The notes under the pieces are model-generated. The model had not been told where the DNA came from, did not search any database, and saw nothing but the letters and a program-made list of their open reading frames with translations. The translations under genes were made by a program, and so were the position numbers. 64,000 nucleotides of DNA from Variovorax sp. 54 (GTDB taxonomy: Bacteria > Pseudomonadota > Gammaproteobacteria > Burkholderiales > Burkholderiaceae_C), in assembly GCF_002754375.1 (NCBI RefSeq), contig NZ_PEFF01000001.1, positions 62,001 through 126,000 of the forward strand, written 5' to 3'. Positions 17,837 through 26,114 of the stretch are shown one piece after another (positions within the stretch are counted from its first letter, which is position 1; every line of letters starts with the position of its first letter).

Positions 17837-18271
17837 TCAGAGCGTTGAAATGTCGAACAGCTTGACGCCCGCTTGCGGCGCCGCCTGGATGAGGTGCTCG
17901 TCGAAGGTGGCGAGCGGAAGATTGAGCGACTTGGCGAGCCAGAGATAGCCCGCATCGTAGAGCGAGACGCCCGCGTCGATGGCCACGGCGAGCACGGCCT
18001 TGTGCTGGGCCGGCGCGAGGTCGTGCAGCTCCACGCGGTGGCGGATGGCGTCGAGCACGCTCCACAGGCCTTCGACGGCCGACGCCGGAATGCGGCCGCT
18101 GCGCACGCCGTTGGCGAGGATGTTGGCGCACTCCCATTGCCAGGCATTGGGCGCCTGTGGCTCGACCTCGTCGCGGCGGATGGCGGCGTAGAGCTTGCGG
18201 GTGTGCTCGCTGGCCTGGTCGGGCAGCAGCCAGGCGGCGGTGACCGAGGCGTCCATGACGAAGGCGGTCAT
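17837..18271 (-). CDS. PIN-domain (VapC-type) ribonuclease toxin
   Basis: 144 residues with the complete PIN acidic quartet: Asp7 (FVMDAS), Glu47 (WECANIL), Asp106 (YDAGYL) and Asp124 (TFDEHL). VapC toxins cleave RNA such as tRNA or the rRNA sarcin loop. The ATG overlaps the antitoxin stop by 4 bp, the standard coupling of antitoxin-toxin pairs. It is placed between guaB and guaA, ending 11 bp before guaA. All catalytic residues are intact, so it is probably functional. Confidence 0.85.
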   Translation of the reverse strand: MTAFVMDASVTAAWLLPDQASEHTRKLYAAIRRDEVEPQAPNAWQWECANILANGVRSGRIPASAVEGLWSVLDAIRHRVELHDLAPAQHKAVLAVAIDAGVSLYDAGYLWLAKSLNLPLATFDEHLIQAAPQAGVKLFDISTL

Positions 18272-18516
18272 GGCTGACGTCCTTGGTTCAGAAGCTCGCG
18301 GGTCGTGGGGCCGGGCTGGATGGTGGCGTGCAGTGCGTCGATCTGCCCGAGCTCGCGGGCGATCTGCTCGTCGGTGATGACGGGCTTGCGGCGCACCGGC
18401 AGCATGCGCACGACTTCCTTGCCGTGGCGGGTGATGCGAACCTCCTCGCCCTTTTCGACCGAGTCGATCAGGGCCGAGAAGTTGTTCTTGGCTTCAGCGA
18501 TACCGATGGATTGCAT
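18268..18516 (-). CDS. Phd/YefM-type antitoxin
   Basis: 82 residues. The N-terminal 50 residues follow the Phd/YefM DNA-binding fold ([32 protein letters not shown]); the C-terminal part would wrap the toxin. It probably neutralises the PIN protein and represses its own operon. The ATG lies inside a perfect inverted repeat (18515-18547), a direct sign of autoregulation. The gene begins 78 bp after the guaB stop on the same strand. Confidence 0.85.
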   Translation of the reverse strand: MQSIGIAEAKNNFSALIDSVEKGEEVRITRHGKEVVRMLPVRRKPVITDEQIARELGQIDALHATIQPGPTTRELLNQGRQP

Positions 18517-18547
18517 TTGGGCCAGAAATTTTGAATCTGGCCCAAAT
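18515..18547. promoter_or_regulatory. Perfect inverted repeat, probable antitoxin operator
   Basis: ATTTGGGCCAGA (18515-18526) and TCTGGCCCAAAT (18536-18547) are exact reverse complements separated by 9 bp. The repeat covers the antitoxin start codon. Phd-type antitoxins bind palindromes at their own promoter, so this is probably the operator for autoregulation. The local AT content is higher than in the flanking genes. Confidence 0.75.
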
Positions 18548-18558
18548 TCTAATCCCAG

Positions 18559-18587
18559 TCTGGCCTGACTTTCAAGGTCTGGCCAGA
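18559..18587. promoter_or_regulatory. Second operator site: TCTGGCC half-sites and palindrome
   Basis: TCTGGCC recurs at 18559-18565 and 18578-18584, the latter extending to the perfect 10-bp palindrome TCTGGCCAGA (18578-18587). These share the TCTGGCC core of the larger repeat at 18515-18547. Together they give a cluster of sites in the 77 bp between guaB and the antitoxin gene, as expected for cooperative binding of an antitoxin-toxin complex. Confidence 0.65.
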
Positions 18588-18593
18588 TTGGGG

Positions 18594-20063
18594 TTATTCA
18601 GCGCGGTAGTTGGGCGCTTCTTTTGTGATCTGCACGTCGTGGACGTGGCTCTCACGGATGCCGGCCGTGGTGATCTCGACGAACTCGGCCTTGTTCTGCA
18701 TGTCCTCGATGGTCGCGCAGCCGCAGTAGCCCATGCTGGCACGCACGCCGCCGGCCATCTGGTAGACGATGGAGACGATCGAGCCCTTGTAGGGCACGCG
18801 GCCTTCGATGCCTTCGGGCACCAGCTTGTCGGTGTTGGGGTTGCCGGTGGTCGATTCCTGGAAGTACCGGTCGGCACTGCCCTGTTGCATCGCACCGATG
18901 GAGCCCATGCCGCGGTAGCTCTTGTAGCTGCGGCCCTGGTACAGCACGATTTCGCCCGGTGCCTCTTCGGTGCCGGCGAACATGCTGCCCATCATGACGG
19001 TGCTGGCACCGGCGGCAATCGCCTTGGCGATGTCGCCCGAGTAGCGCACGCCGCCGTCGGAGATCAGCGGAATGCCCGTGCCGTGCAGTGCGGTGGCGAC
19101 GCTGTCGACCGCCATGATCTGCGGCACGCCCACGCCGGCCACGATGCGGGTGGTACAGATGGAGCCCGGGCCGATGCCGACCTTGACCGCGTCGGCGCCG
19201 ACGTCGGCCAGCGCACGCGCCGCGTCGCCGGTGGCGATGTTGCCGCCGATGACGTCGACCTGCGGGTAGTTCTTCTTGACCCAGCGCACGCGCTCGATCA
19301 CGCCGGCGCTGTGGCCGTGCGCGGTGTCGACCACGATGGCGTCGACGCCGGCCTTCACCAGGGCTTCGACGCGCTCTTCGGTGCCGTCACCCACGCCGAC
19401 CGCCGCGCCCACGCGCAGGCGGCCACTGGCGTCGCGTGCGGCGTTGGGGAAGCTGGTCTGCTTGGTGATGTCCTTGACAGTGATGAGGCCCTTGAGCTCC
19501 CAGTCGCTGTTGATGACGAGCAGGCGCTCGAGCTTGTGCTTGTTCAGCAGCGCCTTGGCTTCGGCCAGCGTGGTGCCGTCGGGCACGGTGATGAGCCGGT
19601 CGCGCTGCGTCATGATTTCGCTGACGGGCACGTCGTAGCGGTTCTCGAAGCGCAGGTCGCGCCCCGTGACGATGCCGACGACCTTGCCGGCGTCGATCAC
19701 CGGGAAACCCGAGATGCCGAGCTGGTCGGACAGTGCCATCACCTGGCGCACGGAGTGCGTCGGCGTGATCACCACCGGGTCTCGCAGAACACCCGACTCG
19801 TAGCGCTTCACACGGGCCACTTCGGCGGCCTGCTGTTGCGCGGTGAGGTTCTTGTGCACGATCCCGATGCCGCCTTCCTGCGCGATGGCGATCGCAAGGC
19901 GGGCTTCGGTCACGGTGTCCATGGCCGCAGAGACGAGCGGCAGGTTCAACGTGATGTTGCGGGAGAACTTGGTGGCGAGGGACGTGTCCTTGGGCAGGAC
20001 TTGGGAGAATGCTGGCACCAACAACACGTCGTCGAAGGTGAGCGCTTTGCCTAGAAGGCGCAT
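18594..20063 (-). CDS. guaB: IMP dehydrogenase
   Basis: 489 residues. The TIM-barrel start ([17 protein letters not shown]) is interrupted by two CBS domains (about residues 95-210). The catalytic Cys is in [12 protein letters not shown] and the flap follows with [10 protein letters not shown]. Reaction: IMP + NAD+ to XMP, feeding guaA. ATG 20063 was chosen over longer in-frame extension. A TACAAT (-10-like) lies on the minus strand at 20085-20090, but I see no convincing -35. The toxin-antitoxin module follows before guaA. Confidence 0.97.
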   Translation of the reverse strand: MRLLGKALTFDDVLLVPAFSQVLPKDTSLATKFSRNITLNLPLVSAAMDTVTEARLAIAIAQEGGIGIVHKNLTAQQQAAEVARVKRYESGVLRDPVVITPTHSVRQVMALSDQLGISGFPVIDAGKVVGIVTGRDLRFENRYDVPVSEIMTQRDRLITVPDGTTLAEAKALLNKHKLERLLVINSDWELKGLITVKDITKQTSFPNAARDASGRLRVGAAVGVGDGTEERVEALVKAGVDAIVVDTAHGHSAGVIERVRWVKKNYPQVDVIGGNIATGDAARALADVGADAVKVGIGPGSICTTRIVAGVGVPQIMAVDSVATALHGTGIPLISDGGVRYSGDIAKAIAAGASTVMMGSMFAGTEEAPGEIVLYQGRSYKSYRGMGSIGAMQQGSADRYFQESTTGNPNTDKLVPEGIEGRVPYKGSIVSIVYQMAGGVRASMGYCGCATIEDMQNKAEFVEITTAGIRESHVHDVQITKEAPNYRAE

Positions 20064-20191
20064 GGGTGAGGCTCCAAAAGACGGATTGTAACGAGGGCTC
20101 CGCCCGCTTCGCCGGCGCGGGTTTTTTCTGACCGTTGCAAAACCGCCCACTACGGATGTTGCCAAACGTAAGGCAAAGCTAAACTCCGCGC

Positions 20192-20707
20192 ATGAATTTC
20201 CTGCATTGGCTGGTATTGGGTTGCGCGTGCGCGCTGCCGCTCTCGGCGAGCGCGCAATGGCAATGGGTCGACAACAACGGCAAGAAGGTCTTCAGCGACC
20301 AGCCGCCGCCCACCGACATCCCCGAAAAAAACGTCCTGCGCCGCGCCGGCCCTTCGCCGTCCGCCCGAGCGCCTGCCCCGGCCACGCCAGCCCCCGAAGG
20401 AAGCACCGAGACGGCCGCAGCCCCCAAGCCCGCGCCGCCGAAGCCCGCGGGCGTGGACAAGGAACTCGAAGAAAAGACCAAGAAGGCCGAGGCCGAGCAG
20501 AAGGCCAAGGAAGCGGCAGAAACAGCAAAGGTCGCCAAGGCCAAGGCCGAGAGCTGTGCCCGCGCACGTGAAGGCAAGGCCACGATCGACAGTGGCATCC
20601 GCCTTGCCAAGGTCAACGCCAAGGGTGAGCGTGAAATCATGGACGACACTGCGCGCGCAGCCGAGCAGAAGCGGGTTCAGTCCGTCATCGACAGCGACTG
20701 CAAGTAA
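20192..20707 (+). CDS. DUF4124 exported protein
   Basis: 171 residues with a signal peptide ([14 protein letters not shown], cleavage near residue 21). A short DUF4124 domain ([18 protein letters not shown]) is followed by a Pro/Ala linker and a charged Ala/Lys/Glu coiled segment (residues about 85-125). Family members are periplasmic proteins common in betaproteobacteria, without a known biochemical role. The gene diverges from guaB across a 128-bp gap. Confidence 0.8.
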   Translation: MNFLHWLVLGCACALPLSASAQWQWVDNNGKKVFSDQPPPTDIPEKNVLRRAGPSPSARAPAPATPAPEGSTETAAAPKPAPPKPAGVDKELEEKTKKAEAEQKAKEAAETAKVAKAKAESCARAREGKATIDSGIRLAKVNAKGEREIMDDTARAAEQKRVQSVIDSDCK

Positions 20708-20725
20708 GCCAGCGTCGGCAGCGGC

Positions 20726-21073
20726 TCAGTAGCCGTCCTTACCACCCTTGCGCTTGTTCGCGAACAGCCCCGTGCCGCGCGCACCCTGACGCTGGAAGCG
20801 TTCACGGCGCGCCACCTTCGGATCGACCGTGAGCGGCCGGCACAGCTCGACGCGGTCACCGTCCTTCAACGGTTGCTCCCATGCCACCGCGCGGCCCCAG
20901 ACACCGGGCGTCATGGTGTGCCGCCAGTCCAGATCGGGAAAGCGCTGTGTGAGGTCGCTGGCCTTCACCGCCTCGCTCAGCGCGGTGCCGGGCGCGAGCT
21001 GCAGGACCTGCTCGAACACCTCGCGCGCCGCCGGCGAACAGCTCAGCGTGACCTCGATACGGTTGTCGGCCAT
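20726..21073 (-). CDS. rnfH: RnfH-family ubiquitin-fold protein
   Basis: 115 residues. The N-terminal 90 form the RnfH/UPF0125 beta-grasp domain (IEVTLSCSPA, VWGRAVAWEQPLKDGDRVEL, CRPLTVDPK), followed by a basic tail. RnfH is encoded beside ratA in many proteobacteria; its role is not established. Start ATG 21073 overlaps the ratA stop by one base (TGATG), so it is translated after ratA. Confidence 0.85.
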   Translation of the reverse strand: MADNRIEVTLSCSPAAREVFEQVLQLAPGTALSEAVKASDLTQRFPDLDWRHTMTPGVWGRAVAWEQPLKDGDRVELCRPLTVDPKVARRERFQRQGARGTGLFANKRKGGKDGY

Positions 21074-21519
21074 CAGCCTTCGCCGTAGACCTGTTCGGCG
21101 CGCTTGACGAAGGCCTCGACCAGGCTCGATGCAATGGTGTCGAACACCGGCCCCACCATGGCCTGCAGCGCGAAGTTGGCGAAGCCGTAGCTCATCTGCA
21201 GCTCGACGCGGCAGGCGCGTTCGCCCTGCTCGCCCACCGGGTGGAATTTCCAGGTGCCGTCGAGGTTGGAGAACGGCCCGTCGACCAGCTTCAGCTGGAC
21301 TTCGCGGCCCGGGATGTGGGTGTTGCGGGTGGTGAAACTCTGGTGCAACCCGGCAAAGGCCAAGCCGACTTCGGCGGTCATGCCGCCCTCGTCCTGCTCG
21401 ATGACGCGCGACTTGTTGCACCAGGGCAGAAACTGCGGGTACTTCGCCACATCGGTGACGAGCGCGTACATTTCTTCGGCGCTGTACCAGATGAGGACGG
21501 ACTTGTGGACTGTTTTCAT
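21073..21519 (-). CDS. ratA: RatA/Coq10-family START-domain protein
   Basis: 148 residues of the polyketide cyclase/Coq10 START fold: SAEEMYALVTDVAKYPQFLPWC, LVDGPFSNLDGTWKF and the C-terminal amphipathic helix. E. coli RatA has been described as a toxin blocking 70S assembly; the fold suggests binding of a lipid such as ubiquinone, as in Coq10. The order ratA-rnfH diverging from smpB is conserved across proteobacteria. ATG 21519 was taken rather than the longer frame to 21570. Confidence 0.85.
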   Translation of the reverse strand: MKTVHKSVLIWYSAEEMYALVTDVAKYPQFLPWCNKSRVIEQDEGGMTAEVGLAFAGLHQSFTTRNTHIPGREVQLKLVDGPFSNLDGTWKFHPVGEQGERACRVELQMSYGFANFALQAMVGPVFDTIASSLVEAFVKRAEQVYGEG

Positions 21520-21581
21520 AGAATCGGCACCGCGTGCGCGACGGATTGTATTGAAGCCATGCGCCCCCAACTTCTCGAGCC

Positions 21582-22058
21582 ATGGCCACCAAGAAACAAG
21601 ACACCTCCTCCCGCATCGCCGACAACAAGAAGGCCGCCTACAACTATTTCTTCGAAGAACGCTTCGAGGCCGGCCTAGTCCTCGAGGGTTGGGAAGTCAA
21701 ATCGCTGCGCGAAGGCAAGGTGCAACTGACCGACGGCTACGTGGTGATTCGCGACGGCGAACTGTTCGTCGTGGGCCTGCAGATCAACCCGCTCAAGAGC
21801 GCCTCGACGCACGTCAATCCTGACTCGATCCGCACCAAGAAGTTGCTGCTGCACAAGGAAGAGATCAAGCGCCTCGTCGGCAAGGTCGAACAAAAGGGCT
21901 ACACGCTGGTGCCGCTGAACCTGCACTGGAAGGCCGGCAAGGTGAAGTGCGATATCGCGCTCGCCAAGGGCAAGGCCGAGCACGACAAGCGCGACACCAT
22001 CAAGGACCGCGAAGGCAAGCGCGAGGTCGAGCGCGCGATGAAGAGCCGCAACCGCTGA
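21582..22058 (+). CDS. smpB: SsrA-binding protein SmpB
   Basis: 158 residues, full length. Conserved blocks are [28 protein letters not shown], the central beta-barrel ([25 protein letters not shown], given here only by its position 107-131), and the basic tail [18 protein letters not shown] that mimics the codon-anticodon in the ribosome. It binds tmRNA for trans-translation. The tmRNA gene is not in this window. It diverges from ratA. Confidence 0.96.
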   Translation: MATKKQDTSSRIADNKKAAYNYFFEERFEAGLVLEGWEVKSLREGKVQLTDGYVVIRDGELFVVGLQINPLKSASTHVNPDSIRTKKLLLHKEEIKRLVGKVEQKGYTLVPLNLHWKAGKVKCDIALAKGKAEHDKRDTIKDREGKREVERAMKSRNR

Positions 22059-22080
22059 TCATTCTTTTTTGGGGCGGCAT

Positions 22081-22106
22081 GGAATAAAACGCGCTCTGCG
22101 GGCGTT
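22081..22106 (+). promoter_or_regulatory. Candidate ECF sigma promoter before the exported-protein/sigma operon
   Basis: GGAATAAA at 22081 is followed, 22 bp from its first base, by CGTTTG (22103). A similar GGCATAAA at 23924 stands with the same spacing from ATTCAC upstream of the paralogous lipoprotein gene. GGAA-type -35 and CGT-type -10 elements are typical of ECF promoters. The similarity may be chance; it is offered as a candidate for control by the sigma factor at 22560. Confidence 0.35.
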
Positions 22107-22154
22107 TGTGCGGTGTCATCGATCGGTCGATGCCATCAACCCAGGAGTCTTTCC

Positions 22155-22535
22155 ATGTCGCCTCTCCGTATGTCCTCCGTCGGCGTCGCCGCCGCACTGC
22201 TCGGCAGCCTGCTCGCCCTCCCCGCGTTCGCTCAGCCCAAGGCCGCCGATGGCGCGCTGGTCGGTGCGAACGGCATGACGCTCTACACCTTCGACAAGGA
22301 CACGGCCGGCAACGGCAAGTCGGCCTGCAACGGTGGCTGCGCCACCAACTGGCCGCCCTTCATGGCTGCCGACGCCGACAAGCCGAGCGGCGACTTCACC
22401 CTCGTCACGCGCGACGACGGCAAGAAGCAATGGGCCGCCAAGGGCTGGCCGCTCTACTACTGGGCGAAGGACACCAAGCCGGGCGACAAGACCGGCGACG
22501 GCGTCAACGGCACCTGGAAAACCGCCAAGCCCTGA
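22155..22535 (+). CDS. Exported protein with Yx[FWY]xxD repeats (COG4315 type)
   Basis: 126 residues with a signal peptide (LLGSLLALPAFAQ, cleavage near residue 25) and no lipobox. The mature part has the two family motifs, GMTLYTFDKDT and WPLYYWAKDT, plus two cysteines flanking GGCATNWPP. The COG4315 family is exported or lipid-anchored and of unknown function. ATG 22155 has AGGAG 8 bp upstream. It lies 24 bp before the ECF sigma gene, and a paralogue (23997-24392) follows the anti-sigma gene. Confidence 0.82.
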   Translation: MSPLRMSSVGVAAALLGSLLALPAFAQPKAADGALVGANGMTLYTFDKDTAGNGKSACNGGCATNWPPFMAADADKPSGDFTLVTRDDGKKQWAAKGWPLYYWAKDTKPGDKTGDGVNGTWKTAKP

Positions 22536-22559
22536 TCCGGACAGGCTCCCGGCCCACCC

Positions 22560-23078
22560 ATGGACGCCCGCCTGCTGGTCGACCACATCCCGAGCCTGCG
22601 CCGCTATGCGCGCGCGCTCACGGGCGATGCGTGGGCGGCGGACGACCTGGTGCAGGACACGCTCGAGCGCGCCTGCAGCAAGTGGCGGCTCTGGGTGGTG
22701 GGCAGCGACCTACGCGCCTGGCTCTTCACGGTCATGCACAACCTCTTCGCCAGCCAGGTGCGGCGCCGGCCACCGCCGCATGCGGTCGTGCCGCTGGACG
22801 ACGTGGCGCCCGAGCTGCTGCAGGGCGGCGCCGATCCGGGCCGCGACCCGGGCCTCGGACTCGACCTGCAGCGCTGCCTCATGCAACTGCCCGAAGAGCA
22901 ACGCGCCGTGCTGCTGCTGGTAACGCTCGAAGACCTGTCCTACGCCGAGGTGGCAAAGGTGCTCGGCATCCCGATCGGCACCGTGATGTCGCGCCTCTCA
23001 CGGGCCCGCCTTCGCCTGCAGGAACTGATGGACGGCGCCGCAGCACCCAACCGCCCCGGCCTGCGCCGCCTCAAGTGA
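22560..23078 (+). CDS. ECF-family RNA polymerase sigma factor
   Basis: 172 residues. Region sigma2 is seen in YARALTGDAWAADDLVQDTL (residues 16-35) with the -10 recognition segment following. Region sigma4 is LPEEQRAVLLLVTLEDLSYA and VAKVLGIPIGTVMSRLSRAR (residues 109-150). There is no C-terminal extension. The next gene encodes a membrane anti-sigma factor starting 16 bp later. The regulon probably includes the flanking exported proteins; the inducing signal is unknown. Confidence 0.9.
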   Translation: MDARLLVDHIPSLRRYARALTGDAWAADDLVQDTLERACSKWRLWVVGSDLRAWLFTVMHNLFASQVRRRPPPHAVVPLDDVAPELLQGGADPGRDPGLGLDLQRCLMQLPEEQRAVLLLVTLEDLSYAEVAKVLGIPIGTVMSRLSRARLRLQELMDGAAAPNRPGLRRLK

Positions 23079-23094
23079 CGTGAAGCATCCCGCC

Positions 23095-23919
23095 ATGAAC
23101 CGCCCCACCCTGCCCCCCACCGACGACGAACTGCACGCCTGGGTCGACGGCCAGTTGCCGCCGGAACGCCGTGAAGCGGTCGAGGATGCGATCGCGCGCG
23201 ATCCGGCCGTGGCGGCCCGCGTGGCGGCCTGGCATGCCCAGCGCGATGCGCTGCGTCGCCTGCATGGCGGCTTGCTCGACGAGCCCGTGCCTGCGCCGCT
23301 GATGGGCGTGCTCGAACGGCACCGTGCCGAGACCGGTCGCTCTGCTCTCTGGCTGCGTTGGAGCGGCATGGCCGCGGGCCTGTTGATCGCCTTCGCCGCG
23401 GGTTGGCTTGGCAATTCCCAGTGGTCGACGGTGACGCATGCGTCCGGGGCCTCCTTGGCCCGCGCACCGGCCGTGCGCGAGTTCGTCCGCGACGCCTCGG
23501 TGGCCCACGTCGTCTACACGCCCGAAAAACGGCACCCCGTCGAAGTGGCCGCCGCCGAGCAGCAGCACCTCGTGCAGTGGCTGTCCAAACGCCTGGACCA
23601 CCCGCTCAAGGTGCCCGACCTGTCCTCGCTCGGCTACACGCTGGTCGGCGGGCGCCTGCTGCCCGGCGAAACCGGCGCGCGCGCGCAGTTCATGTTCGAG
23701 GACGCGGCAGGCGAACGCATCACGCTCTACATCGGCACGCTCGATGCGCAGGCCGCGGACGCCGCTGCATCGCGCGAAACCGCCTTTCGCTTCGCCTCGG
23801 ACGGTGCCGTGCCGAGCTTTTACTGGGTCGACCGGGGCTTCGGCTATGCCGTGGCCGGTCGCCTGCCGCGCGATGCGCTACTGCGACTCGCGACCCTGGC
23901 CTACCGCGAGTTATCGTAG
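23095..23919 (+). CDS. Membrane-bound anti-sigma factor
   Basis: 274 residues from ATG 23095 (a GTG at 23080 would add five). The cytoplasmic N terminus has the anti-sigma pattern DDELHAWVDGQLPPERR without the zinc HxxxCxxC motif. One membrane segment follows (about residues 84-103, MAAGLLIAFAAGWLG), then a periplasmic domain of about 165 residues that would sense the signal. The arrangement with the ECF gene indicates control by sequestration. The periplasmic part has no motif I recognise. Confidence 0.82.
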   Translation: MNRPTLPPTDDELHAWVDGQLPPERREAVEDAIARDPAVAARVAAWHAQRDALRRLHGGLLDEPVPAPLMGVLERHRAETGRSALWLRWSGMAAGLLIAFAAGWLGNSQWSTVTHASGASLARAPAVREFVRDASVAHVVYTPEKRHPVEVAAAEQQHLVQWLSKRLDHPLKVPDLSSLGYTLVGGRLLPGETGARAQFMFEDAAGERITLYIGTLDAQAADAAASRETAFRFASDGAVPSFYWVDRGFGYAVAGRLPRDALLRLATLAYRELS

Positions 23920-23996
23920 CGACGGCATAAACTGCCGGTTCGCGCATTCACCTGGCTTGTTTTCGCGATTGATTTTTCAACTGAAGGAGAAACTGC

Positions 23997-24392
23997 ATGA
24001 AATTGCTCAGCGCCTCGATCCTCGCAGCGGCCCTGCTCGCCGGCTGCGGCGGCATGTCCACCAAGACCGCTGGAGCGCCCGACACGCCCACCCGCACCGC
24101 CGACGGCGTGCTGGTCGGCCCGAACGGCATGACGCTCTACACCTTCGCCCGTGACACCGCCAATGCCGGCACCTCGGCCTGCAACGCCCAATGCGCCGCC
24201 ACCTGGCCCCCGCTCGGCGTGGCCGATGCCGCCAAGCCCATGGGCGGCTACACCATCGTCGTGCGTGAAGACGGCAAGAAGCAGTGGGCCTACAAGGGCT
24301 GGCCGCTGTACTACTGGGCCAAGGACACCAAGGCCGGTGACAAGACCGGCGACGGCGTGGCCAACGGTGCCTGGAAAGTCGCCCGCCCCTGA
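23997..24392 (+). CDS. Lipoprotein with Yx[FWY]xxD repeats (COG4315 type), paralogue of 22155-22535
   Basis: 131 residues. The signal peptide ends in the lipobox LLAGC (Cys17), so it is lipid-anchored. The mature part repeats the features of the first copy: GMTLYTFARDT, AQCAATWPP and KGWPLYYWAKDT, with high identity over the C-terminal 90 residues. A strong AGGAG lies about 9 bp before ATG 23997. It is followed by a rho-independent terminator, so it closes the sigma/anti-sigma unit. Function unknown. Confidence 0.85.
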   Translation: MKLLSASILAAALLAGCGGMSTKTAGAPDTPTRTADGVLVGPNGMTLYTFARDTANAGTSACNAQCAATWPPLGVADAAKPMGGYTIVVREDGKKQWAYKGWPLYYWAKDTKAGDKTGDGVANGAWKVARP

Positions 24393-24440
24393 TGCCGTGG
24401 ATGTGATGGCGTCGGTCTGAACCGACGCTTCCATCGACCC

Positions 24441-24468
24441 AAGCCTCGGCATCCGCCGGGGCTTTTTT
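24441..24468 (+). terminator. Rho-independent terminator after the lipoprotein gene
   Basis: AAGCCTCGGC-ATCC-GCCGGGGCTT forms a 10-bp stem with one G-U pair and a 4-nt loop, followed by six T (24463-24468). It stands 48 bp after the lipoprotein stop and 25 bp before the next start, on the plus strand. Confidence 0.85.
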
Positions 24469-24492
24469 CATGACGCACGGCAGAATCGCCGA

Positions 24493-25170
24493 ATGACTTC
24501 TGCCGACACCCACCGGGATGCCTTCCAGGTACTCCTGTCCCACGGCCTCATCACCGACGCGCAGCACGATGCCGCGCTCGCGCACCCCGAGGCCCCCGCC
24601 CTGCCGCCGATTCCCGGCCCCGCGCATGCACTGGCCTGGATGCGCCTCAAGAACCTGATCACCGAGGAAGAAGTCGATGCCGCCGTGGAGCGCCTCGAAG
24701 ACGCATCGCCAGCGGTCGCGGCGTTCACCGAAGCGGAAGACATCGCCTACGACGCAGACGACCTGCTGGACCTCGGCACGACCGGCATCACGCACGAGGC
24801 CGTGGTCGCGCTGTTCAACGAAGGACTGATCGACACCGAGACCCGCGACCTGGCGCTGAGTGCCGCGCCTCTGACCGGCGCGCCCGCCGCCCTGGGCCCC
24901 ACCCTGGGCTGGCTGGTGACCGACGGCCTGCTCGATACGGAGCCGTTCGAAGCGCTCCGCGCCCGTGTCGCCGCCGAGCCGGCCTTTGCGACGGCCGCCG
25001 ACCATCGGCGCATCCTCGACGAAGCCCAGGCGCTCGTTGCCGCCGACGTGCAGGAGACCGCCGACATGCTCAAAGAGTTCGCGCGCAGCCAGCAAGCCAG
25101 CCTGCGCAACTTCGGAATGATCGTGGTGGCCGTCGTGATCGTGATCGGCTGGTACCTCTTCGGCCGCTGA
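24493..25170 (+). CDS. Tail-anchored protein with four MshEN-like repeats, function unknown
   Basis: 225 residues, mostly acidic and soluble, with a single C-terminal membrane segment (residues 208-223, IVVAVVIVIGWYLF) and no signal peptide, so tail-anchored with the bulk in the cytosol. Four degenerate units share LxxxGLIxxxxxDxAL: residues 11-29 (LLSHGLITDAQHDAAL), 49-65 (LKNLITEEEVDAAV), 104-121 (LFNEGLIDTETRDLAL) and 137-155 (LVTDGLLDTEPFEAL). The unit resembles the N-terminal MshEN/T2SSE_N helices of type II secretion and pilus ATPases. I do not know a function. It converges on an EamA gene. Confidence 0.7.
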   Translation: MTSADTHRDAFQVLLSHGLITDAQHDAALAHPEAPALPPIPGPAHALAWMRLKNLITEEEVDAAVERLEDASPAVAAFTEAEDIAYDADDLLDLGTTGITHEAVVALFNEGLIDTETRDLALSAAPLTGAPAALGPTLGWLVTDGLLDTEPFEALRARVAAEPAFATAADHRRILDEAQALVAADVQETADMLKEFARSQQASLRNFGMIVVAVVIVIGWYLFGR

Positions 25171-25183
25171 AGGCCGCTGCGGA

Positions 25184-26098
25184 TCAGTGCGCGCCCGGCA
25201 GCGCGCTGTCCGCCAGCGTGGTGCGGCGCCCGCGCAGCGCGAGCAGCTCGTTGAACACCAGCGCCCCGATCACGAGCACGCCGCCGGTCAACACGCTGGC
25301 CGCGGGCGTTTCGCCGGCGCCGAGCCAGGCCAGCGCGATACCGAAGATCACCTCGAGCAGCGCAAGCAAGGCCACCTCAGGCGCCTTGAGCACCTGCGCG
25401 CACAACACGGAGAGCACGCAGGGAATCGCCAACTGAAAGACACCGAGGAAGGCCAGCAAGCCCAGGTCATGCGGGCCGGCACGGAACGGCCAGGCCAGCG
25501 GCAAGGTGACGAGCGCACAGAGGGCCGCACCGATCAGCACCGCGGGCACGAGGTCGACCTCCTGCCCCTTGGCGTGCGCATGCTGGACCACAGTCCATTG
25601 CGTCGCGCCCGCCAGCGGCACGCACAGCGCCACCAGCGTGCCGACGAGCGACCCACCGCCGCCCAGCAGCTGCGTGCCGTACATCCAGCCGATGCCCAGC
25701 CCGGCGACCACGATGGCCGCCCAGGTGCGTGCAGGCAACCGGTGCCCGATGAAGAAGCGTGCAGCGAGTGCAGTGAAGAGCGGCCCGAGCGACATCGTGA
25801 CCAGCACGCTCGCGGTCGATGTCAAGGTCAGCGCCACCATGAAAGCCGTGAACATCACGGCCCAGCAGACGCCCGAGATCCAGAGCGACTGCCCGCCGCG
25901 GCGAAGCTGCGAGAACACCGCCCGCCCCCGCCAAAGCGGCAAGATCACCAGCAGCGCCAGCATCGTGAAGAGGCTGCGCCAGAAGGTGATCTCGAAACTG
26001 TGCGCCTGTGCCAGGTGCCGTGTGACGACGCCCGCCGTACCCCACATGAGGGTCACGACGACCATCAGCCCGACTGCGGCGCCGTGCGTCAGGCGCAT
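25184..26098 (-). CDS. EamA/DMT-family transporter
   Basis: 304 residues with about ten membrane segments in two EamA repeats. The opening GLMVVVTLMWGTAGVVTRHL and the end of repeat 2 (VIFGIALAWLGAGETPAAS) are typical of drug/metabolite exporters. It starts 16 bp after the typA stop on the same strand, so it may ride on the translation operon. The substrate is unknown. It is not closely similar to the other EamA protein at 13542-14465. Confidence 0.85.
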   Translation of the reverse strand: MRLTHGAAVGLMVVVTLMWGTAGVVTRHLAQAHSFEITFWRSLFTMLALLVILPLWRGRAVFSQLRRGGQSLWISGVCWAVMFTAFMVALTLTSTASVLVTMSLGPLFTALAARFFIGHRLPARTWAAIVVAGLGIGWMYGTQLLGGGGSLVGTLVALCVPLAGATQWTVVQHAHAKGQEVDLVPAVLIGAALCALVTLPLAWPFRAGPHDLGLLAFLGVFQLAIPCVLSVLCAQVLKAPEVALLALLEVIFGIALAWLGAGETPAASVLTGGVLVIGALVFNELLALRGRRTTLADSALPGAH

Positions 26099-26114
26099 GG
26101 CCGGTCGAAGGCGA

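Noticed and set aside
20091..20127. Hairpin CCCGC...GCGGG followed by six T on the plus strand
   Set aside because: It looks like a terminator, but no plus-strand gene ends upstream; it lies in the divergent guaB/DUF4124 gap. The stem is only 5 bp, so not listed.
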